A DNA stretch of 64,000 bases. Source: Bryopsis sp. KO-2023. Its lineage: Eukaryota > Chlorophyta > Ulvophyceae > Bryopsidales > Bryopsidaceae. A program made the position numbers and the translations under genes. Below, piece by piece: positions 57,501 to 64,000 of the stretch; positions within the stretch are counted from its first letter, which is position 1; each line of letters begins with the position of its first letter. The notes beneath the pieces are model-generated. The model ran no database searches. It was given only the letters and a program-made list of their open reading frames with translations, and was not told where the DNA came from. The stretch lies in the NCBI GenBank assembly GCA_030272585.1, contig BSYQ01000009.1:4526001-4590000 (forward strand), in the 5' to 3' direction.

Positions 57501-58529
57501 GCTGCTCGGCCAAACTACGGAACTGCTTTGGTTTCTGTCGCTCGGTTTTCGATTTTTTATTTTATATGTATCGCGTCTTGAAAAACGTGGAAGCGTTTTT
57601 AATCCAATCAATCAAGAAACGACTGTTTCCAATTTTACAAGGAAAATTAAAGTTGATGGAATAAGACTGATATCAGTCAATTACAATTATAGGCCAATAT
57701 TCTCGTCCATCACAAAATACTCAAACCAAAAACACTTGTGCCTGAAAGGCCTGGGCTTCTACGCATGTAATATTGATTGATTGAAAGGCTTGCATGATGC
57801 AAGTCTGACGAAACCAACGTAAAAATAGTGTACTGTCCAAATCAGAACAGATCCCAGCTTGGATCAGAACTGTCTCCAAACCGGTGGGATTTTCTTTGTC
57901 TAGAGAGTTTTATTTTGGGTGGGTTTTTTGTTGTTCTTAATCACTTTGGCATTATGGGGAGTGATGGTTTCTTTTTGCTGTGATTGATTGATTGTCTCTA
58001 TAAAATTGGTAGTATAAGAGAGAGTCGAACACACTGGAATCAACAAGGTCCCATCAAGCCGGATTGAATTCTTACACAATGTCACTCCCCTTTTATCCTT
58101 GCAATTGCAGCCGTCAACACAACTATGAAAACTTCGAGTCAACCCCCAGTTCAAAATCCCTAACCATAACCCTACGGAAAACACCAGATCATACAGAGCA
58201 CAACACTTTTACCCTCCTTCAAATGTACAACCCAGCATTCCCATCTGATCCACTCTCAGAACCCATTCCTGAATTCAAAAAAGTCCCCAGTTGAAATGTC
58301 TCTCGTTCTTTCTCAATCCTCTCCCATAATTTCCACAGTCTCCAAACCAACAATCCTCATGTTCCGAACATTGAGAACCGCGCAAACTAATCCCAACAAC
58401 TTCCTCAGAAAACACGCACTCATACCCCGAATTCCAGAACTTCAGATCTAGACCACTTATTTTAACAGCAAAAAAAAACACGGAACGATAGAAAGCACCT
58501 AAATTACTCCTCCAAAAAATTGAAATGCG
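57501..58529. other. Intergenic, no gene seen
   Basis: Upstream region of the MED30-like gene. It contains a diverged copy of a dispersed repeat also seen at 45385-45460. No exon supported. Confidence 0.4.
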
Positions 58530-58800
58530 AAAAAACCACATCCCAAAAACCCCAATCGACCACACAAAAAAACACCTCAACAGCCCACCTCCATCACAAA
58601 ACACCTGTCTCGCAACCATCCAAACACCCCAATCGACCACACAAAAAAACACCTCAACAGCCCACCTCCATCACAAAACACCTGTCCCCCAACCATCCAA
58701 ACACCCAGATCGACCACACAAAAACTTACCTCAACAGCCCACCTCCATCACAAAACACCTCTCCCCCAACCATCCAAACACCCCAATCGACCTCCAAACA
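58530..58800 (+). repeat. Minisatellite, about three inverted units
   Basis: Units with the core AATCGACCACACAAAA and CAACAGCCCACCTCCATCAC recur at a spacing of 75-78 bases. They are the reverse complement of the 690-2080 array. Confidence 0.9.
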
Positions 58801-59270
58801 CTTGACAAGCAGCGAAAACGAACTCATACCAATAAAGACCTCACAATCAACAGCCGACCAACGACGCAAAACTCATATCTCTGTTGGGGAAGAAGCAATT
58901 GGATGATTGGAAAGACAACGTGGTGGTGCAACGAAAAACTTTACTTTCTTTTGGGCCGCTGAAAACGGTTTGCGAAATGAAGTGGTCCTGGGATTGCGGA
59001 ACGAGCCGCAATAACAAGCGTTTGGATTTGTTCAACGGATTTCAAGTATGATCCGTTCATGAGCGGAGAGAACTGATTCCCTCTCTTTGCGTGAAATATA
59101 CCCGAACAGCAAATCGCACGATGCTACGGCCGGAGTCTTGACGTGAAGTTTGTTGCGAGGATACTGCGATCATAAATGGAGATTTTTCTTATCCGGTCGA
59201 CGGTTGCCGTCGCTGACGTGGGGTAATCTCCGTGCTGTGGAATTCATGCTACATATTTGTAGCATTTAAA
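58794..59270 (-). repeat. Outer inverted repeat, right arm
   Basis: Reverse complement of 208-683, with the minisatellite again on the inner side. The match ends abruptly at AGCATTTAAATG on the outer side. Confidence 0.85.
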
Positions 59271-59725
59271 TGATTCAAATTAGAATTCTACGATTCTACG
59301 CTTTCTTCCTGCTGTTCGTTAGGGTGAAGGGAAATCCACCAGCAAGAGCACCTGAGTCAGCCCAACTTCAAACATGATCTTGTAAAATGAAATATTTCTT
59401 TCAAACCTCCGAGGGGTTCTGTTTTGTAGATGTGTTTTTTTGGTTTTTCTTAAATAGAAACAATGTTACAAACAAAAGTGACAAAATTGACATGCACTAG
59501 CATGTCAAGAGATCCATGGAGGCGGCTGTTCATTCCTCGGCCGGGTTTAATTGTCAAAAAGAATCCTGGGCAAGCATGTAGATGGTGGGGATGACTTGCA
59601 GGACTGGCACATCATTCCATCCCTTGTTGCATTGCTTCCAGTATCTTTTCAAAATAAACTCCTGCACATAAACAGTGATCCCACAGAAACTGGTGAACAA
59701 AACCAGCCGTACAATGCTGACTCAA
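59271..59725. other. Intergenic, one open stretch
   Basis: A minus-strand piece at 59556-59664 after an acceptor reads protein-like (WKQCNKGWNDVPVLQVIP) up to a stop, but its phase does not match the candidate gene upstream. No other feature seen. Confidence 0.3.
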
Positions 59726-60165
59726 TCATTCGCTCCGATCGGCTCGATCTTTCACAATTTTGTTGAACCACTAAGAATGGAGAGAGAAAATTAAAAACAA
59801 ACCACCCCTCAACTTTCATCCTGTGGAAATGGCTCTGTAACCCCAGGTTAGGTTAGAAACCTACCCTTTTATCTTTTGCACCTCGCCACCGATCACGAAT
59901 TTGTCAAAATCGATGTTGTACTTTGCCATCCCCCAAGGTTTCCACAGAAGGACTCGCAGACAAAACGAAAATGAATGAATAGTTCTGGATGAAACGGCTG
60001 TGGTAGAAAACTTTGAAGACTTTGGTTGATATGCCAAAAATTCGACACAAAACACTATGAACAGGCATGCGAATCGAACTTTTTGGTGTTTCTCCTGGGA
60101 AAGAATCGCATCTATTTGTTCCAGTTGTGCTGGTCTGAATTCCCCTCCAAAAAAGAACTTTTTAA
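59726..60165 (-). CDS. Possible gene, 5' end unresolved
   Basis: An open minus-strand frame from about 60165 to 59882 reads RPAQLEQIDAILSQEKHQKV, a hydrophobic stretch, and MAKYNIDFDKFVIGGE. It can splice in phase (GAG|GTGCAA) to 59770-59726, which adds WFNKIVKDRADRSE and a stop. No ATG lies at the 5' end of the open stretch, so a first exon must be between 60170 and 60413 or the model is wrong. I do not recognise the protein. It follows RPA1 closely on the same strand. Confidence 0.35.
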
Positions 60166-60413
60166 AAGTTCTATTACCACCTATTACACATTGATTTACT
60201 AATCCACATCTCTACATGATCCAACTCATCACATCACTGCTAAAAATTTCTTCCCCTCAAAAACACCCACTCTGTTTACTATCCAAAAATCTATATCAAA
60301 TCCTCAAGCCCTAACCTTTTCACTTCCGTAAAAACTGATGAACGCCGAGGAAGAAATCAACCTATTACAAAAACTTTGGCTCTTTTCCTTGCGTGCGTAC
60401 ATGCATGAATGTC

Positions 60414-63400
60414 TTACACAGATTTTTTCCTCCCACCCTTGACCGTCCGTTTTTTAAGATGAGCGATTTGCTGCAACAGAGTGTTACACTCTTTGTGCAC
60501 ATCGAAGGAATGCAGAGCTGCCACAGAATGCCTCATTTTGACTTCTTGAGTTTTCAAGTCTGGTCTGGATTTGGACGCGGTGCGGAGAAGATACGGTTTC
60601 CACTGAGCTCGCGACAGCGCTGCCCTGTATCGCTGTTGGTCCGAGTTTTTCATTTCGAACATTTCCTTGGCACTGACGCCAAGGATTTCCTTCGCCTGCA
60701 CAAAAACATACCCCGATACGATCGAAATTTCAAGATGCACCTACCACCGGAAAGACTTGCGTTTCGGCCAATTCTCCACCATTCTGTTCATTGATTTGAA
60801 AATAGAAAAAAGAGAATTCTTTAAAGAGAACGTTTCTTTTCTGTATAGATTTGGGAGGTTGAGTTTGGGGGGGTGCATTTGCGCATTTGCATTTGTATCT
60901 ATATGGATATACTATTGAGAAAAACTGCCTTCATCACCTGTTTGACAATTCAACAGACCAGCTCTTTTTTCCAAGTAGTCTGTGTGCCTTCAGAGAAAAC
61001 ATCAAAATCCACAAAAGCGGTTGGGCATTTTCGCCGTCAAAAAAATCACCTGATCATTGAACACTGTGATCCAAGTTTCCCCTGTGCAGTCCGCCACTTT
61101 CATGGTCATGACGTATCGATATTCAGCCAGATAGTAGGTCTTCCCGTCAGTTTCGCAAAAGTAGTTTCCACCTTGCTCCACCACCTTCTTGTTATTCTCG
61201 GTGTTGGCCAAATATACCATAGCTTGGTCCGGATTGATGTGGATTATCGTAGCATTTACCTAGAAAGGGAACAAAATAAATAATTAAAGGTTGAATTTTA
61301 AAAAAACAGGATTAAAAAAAATATGAAATTAAAAAAAACAGAAAACAAAAAAAACAGGATAAATAACTGAAAAAAAAACAGGAGAAAATCTGTGGTAGAG
61401 ATGTGAGTTCAGCTCTGGTGGGTTTTTTTTTGCTTTTTTCTTGAAACATAAAACGGAATAGCATCCAGGGCCAATCGCGTCATCGATATATATATCTGTT
61501 TTAACATTAAAAAATGTATGAAAATTATTCATTGGGAAAACTGGGCAAGATGAGAACAGCTCACCACGCCATATTGAGCCTTTGCATCGGGCGATGGCAC
61601 GATTTTTGGCTGGATGTCTTTCAGCTGTTTGCGTTTCTGCACTGTTTGTCTAAAAAGAAATAAAAAGGAGCATCAAGAACACCACAAAACAAGCCTTAAA
61701 GAAAACGACAGAAACCTGAGCGATTGAAAACGAAACAAAGCAAATGAATAAAATAAGCATTTCAGTAGAATGAATATTTTCGTGGTGATGAGTGGAAAAC
61801 AGAAAAAAAAAACAATGGGCATGATTTCAAGGTCCTATATTCGGCTTGGTTTGGCCTACTATCCAGCATTTTGATATTAAAGGGGGGGAAAGAACAAGCT
61901 GCCATCCAGAATTTTCATATTAAAAGGGGAAAGAGAAATAAGAACAGGAGCAGCATTCCCACCTGGTTGTTCGCAGCCCCTCCCCAATGGGTTTTGGTTT
62001 TTGAAGGTATCCTTCAGATCGATACCACGTTTTTAATTCCTTGGCCTCTTCTGTATCAGGAGAGATGGTAAGAAAACTCCTGAAATGAAAAAAAAAAAGA
62101 ACTTGATTACACATGTGGAAGAAGAAAAGAAAAAAGGAAGGACGATGAAACTCATGTTCTATTTATTAAAAAAATGGACTATTTCTATTTTAAGAAAATC
62201 GAACTTTTTTTCCTACTTTAAAAAAGTTGGTACTTTTTATAGTCGGAAATCACATGGCACCGAGCGATCGTTTCGAATCATTTTCCGACACTCCATGTGG
62301 TTTTCAACTCAGATTCCAGCAAATGTTTTTTTTTTGATATATCTTTGCCGAAAAAGAAAAAAGTCGAAGGAATGAGTTTGATTGCTGGATTGTACAGATC
62401 CCCCCCCAAAAAAATAATATATATACATATATATATATATATATTAATCAATTAATTTTTAAAAAACAGGGTGCAAACCACGTTGGAGCTTTGATATCCA
62501 CCATCATTCTCGTCTCTATTTCTATTTCAGGTGGCTGGATTTCACATGTTTTCTTTTTAATTTTTATTTTGCACCTTTTAGTGGAATTGAGGGAAAGCCC
62601 GTTGAAATCTGTAACTCTGCAAGCCGATACTGCAACGACAACATCGTCGTCGATCACCATGTCCTCGAGTTTGGCAGCCGCCTCAGCCAATTTATCCCAA
62701 CATGTGAGCGTAACAGATTTGAAACTGAAAAGAACAGAAAAAAACAACCTGAAAACTGAAAAGAACAAAAAAAAAACAAGTTGAATACCTGAGTCAAATA
62801 CTGGTGCAAGATTCCCTTTTCTCGCAATCGTACGGAAATGAAAAAAACCAAAAAGAGAAAGGAAAAACAAAAAAAACAAAAAAACGAAGGAGGTCGATCC
62901 AAAGCTTACATGTGTCGATCGAAATCAAAGAGGAAGAAAACCCCGTCAACAACAGCAGAGCACATTACCAAATAAAAGTAATGATTAGAATTAAATTAAA
63001 GCCAGAATTTCGTTTCCCTCGTTCGATCAACCAGCACAAGATCTTACCTTTTGTCCATGATGGAAATATCTCTTCTGACAAGCTCCAAGTCGTCTTTCTT
63101 CCTTTTCACAGTGCCCGTTTTTCCAGTCGACACCACGACCCCCATGACAGACACAGGGACCTGGACTCCCCCCCCCCAAAAAACACAAAACATCAAAAAC
63201 CCAAATAAACAAACATCCATCTCGTCTTGCAGCAAGATCTCGGTATGGTTTATACCTTTCCCAAGAATCGAATATATAATTATATATATAGATATATATC
63301 AGCCCACTCCTCCCCTCAAACTCACCTGTCTGCCCAAGTACCTCTGAAGGTCACCTATTTTAGTAATTTCCAACTGTTCCTTCATTTTTGATGTGTCTTG

Positions 63401-63972
63401 GTCAGCACACTCTTCCACAACGCTCCTGTGGATTAAAAAAAAAAACAACATTCCACAAGTGAAATTCGGGAACAAAAAATTGCACTGCTTACTTGACAGA
63501 CATGAGACCTTGTCTGTGTTCGAACCAGGACGAAAAAAAAAAAGAACATCGAAGGGAAAAAAAAACAAAAACCAAAAAGCAGAGGTAGGAATATTGAAAA
63601 TTCTTGTGTCATCGTTCGATTGCGGGCATCAATGAAATCAGAAAATTTGCAAAGTTGTTTTTTCTTTAAAATAGTAAACTTTCGGCTGAGGATGCACAAC
63701 CCCACCTTTTATCGATATGAAGAGCATAATGGAAGGCCAACGAAGAGAATCTTTTGTTGGCTGGCTTCACGCTGAACTTTGACAGAATGTACACCTGCAA
63801 TCAACACAGATTGCATTTCAAGACAAATTGCGGTGAACATGCTACAGAAAATATATTGTTAAGGGTTCGGGAAAAAAGCCCCCCCCCCCACTGTTCCTAC
63901 CTTGTCAACTTTGAGGGCATCGTAATATTTGTCAGCTTGTTCCTTCCAAAACGTCACTTCGGCTTGGGTGCC
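60414..63972 (-). CDS. RPA1: Replication protein A large subunit, 3' part
   Basis: Nine exons join in phase to the last 405 residues; the N-terminal part lies beyond the window. Exons: 63972-63901, 63794-63706, 63425-63326, 63160-63048, 62724-62575, 62079-61963, 61649-61565, 61259-61050 and 60695-60414. Family features in order are AEVTFWKEQADKYYDALKV of DNA-binding domain A, then VSVMGVVVSTGKTGTVKRK and VTLTCWDKLAEAAAK of domain B. Domain C follows with YRYVMTMKVADCTGETWITV. RPA binds single-stranded DNA in replication and repair. Domain C normally holds a four-Cys zinc ribbon. Here the first Cys pair reads LANTENNKK and the second FCETDGK, leaving one Cys of four. Confidence 0.93.
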
Positions 63973-64000
63973 CTACGGAGAACACCACAAAAGTTTTTTC
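63973..64000 (-). other. Partial RPA1 intron at window edge
   Basis: The 28 bases before the acceptor of the first visible RPA1 exon; the gene continues past the window. Confidence 0.7.

Noticed and set aside
208-59270. Outer inverted repeats as the ends of one giant transposon
   Set aside because: The interval holds ordinary, unrelated host genes; no transposase, integrase or capsid gene is visible; and no target duplication was found at the outer edges.

Overview
This is nuclear DNA of a eukaryote, probably a single-celled alga or related protist. The genes are split by many short introns with GT-AG ends, often carrying long T runs. There is a pentatricopeptide-repeat (PPR) protein, and a short internal telomere tract is of the CCCTAAA (plant/alga/stramenopile) type. 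The window alone does not fix the species. Exon joins given below were derived by matching reading phase across GT-AG sites; all totals divide by three, but no transcript was available.

Layout. 0.2-2.1 kb: one arm of an outer inverted repeat plus a 76/77-bp minisatellite. 3.8-10.7 kb: a multi-pass membrane protein (minus) head to head with a secreted beta-helix protein (plus). 12.1-14.7 kb: copy A of a 2.6-kb inverted duplication carrying a secreted Pro/Thr-rich, Cys-rich wall-type protein. 14.8-20.1 kb: an unrecognised minus-strand gene with small exons in a strongly pyrimidine-biased stretch. 20.2-21.3 kb: PPR gene. 22.4-24.4 kb: two non-autonomous DNA transposons with 8-bp target duplications, only 34 bp apart. 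25.0-26.9 kb: armadillo-type protein with a CaaX end. 27.8-33.6 kb: an 11-exon gene for a 1237-residue protein with a coiled coil and a possible lipid-binding fold. 35-36.3 kb: an NTF2-like protein and a small charged protein, divergent. 37 kb: a third 8-bp-target element. 38.2-40.9 kb: copy B of the inverted duplication.

42.8-44.7 kb: two small minus-strand genes. 44.8 kb: a foldback MITE. 46.1-49.0 kb: UDP-glucose 6-dehydrogenase. 49.9-53.6 kb: a CREG-like secreted protein, one intron of which holds both a telomere-containing foldback and a pogo-like element. 53.9-55.8 kb: the SMC5/6 SUMO ligase NSE2. 56.7-57.5 kb: a MED30-like coiled coil. 58.5-59.3 kb: the second arm of the outer inverted repeat. 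60.4-64.0 kb: the 3' part of replication protein A subunit 1.

Themes. NSE2 and RPA1 are both genome-maintenance proteins, and both have kept the body of their zinc module but lost three of the four usual zinc ligands. The wall-type duplicate pair, UGDH (which makes UDP-glucuronate for matrix polysaccharides) and the beta-helix protein fit an organism with a complex extracellular matrix. The transposons are all small cut-and-paste derivatives; I recognised no retroelement.
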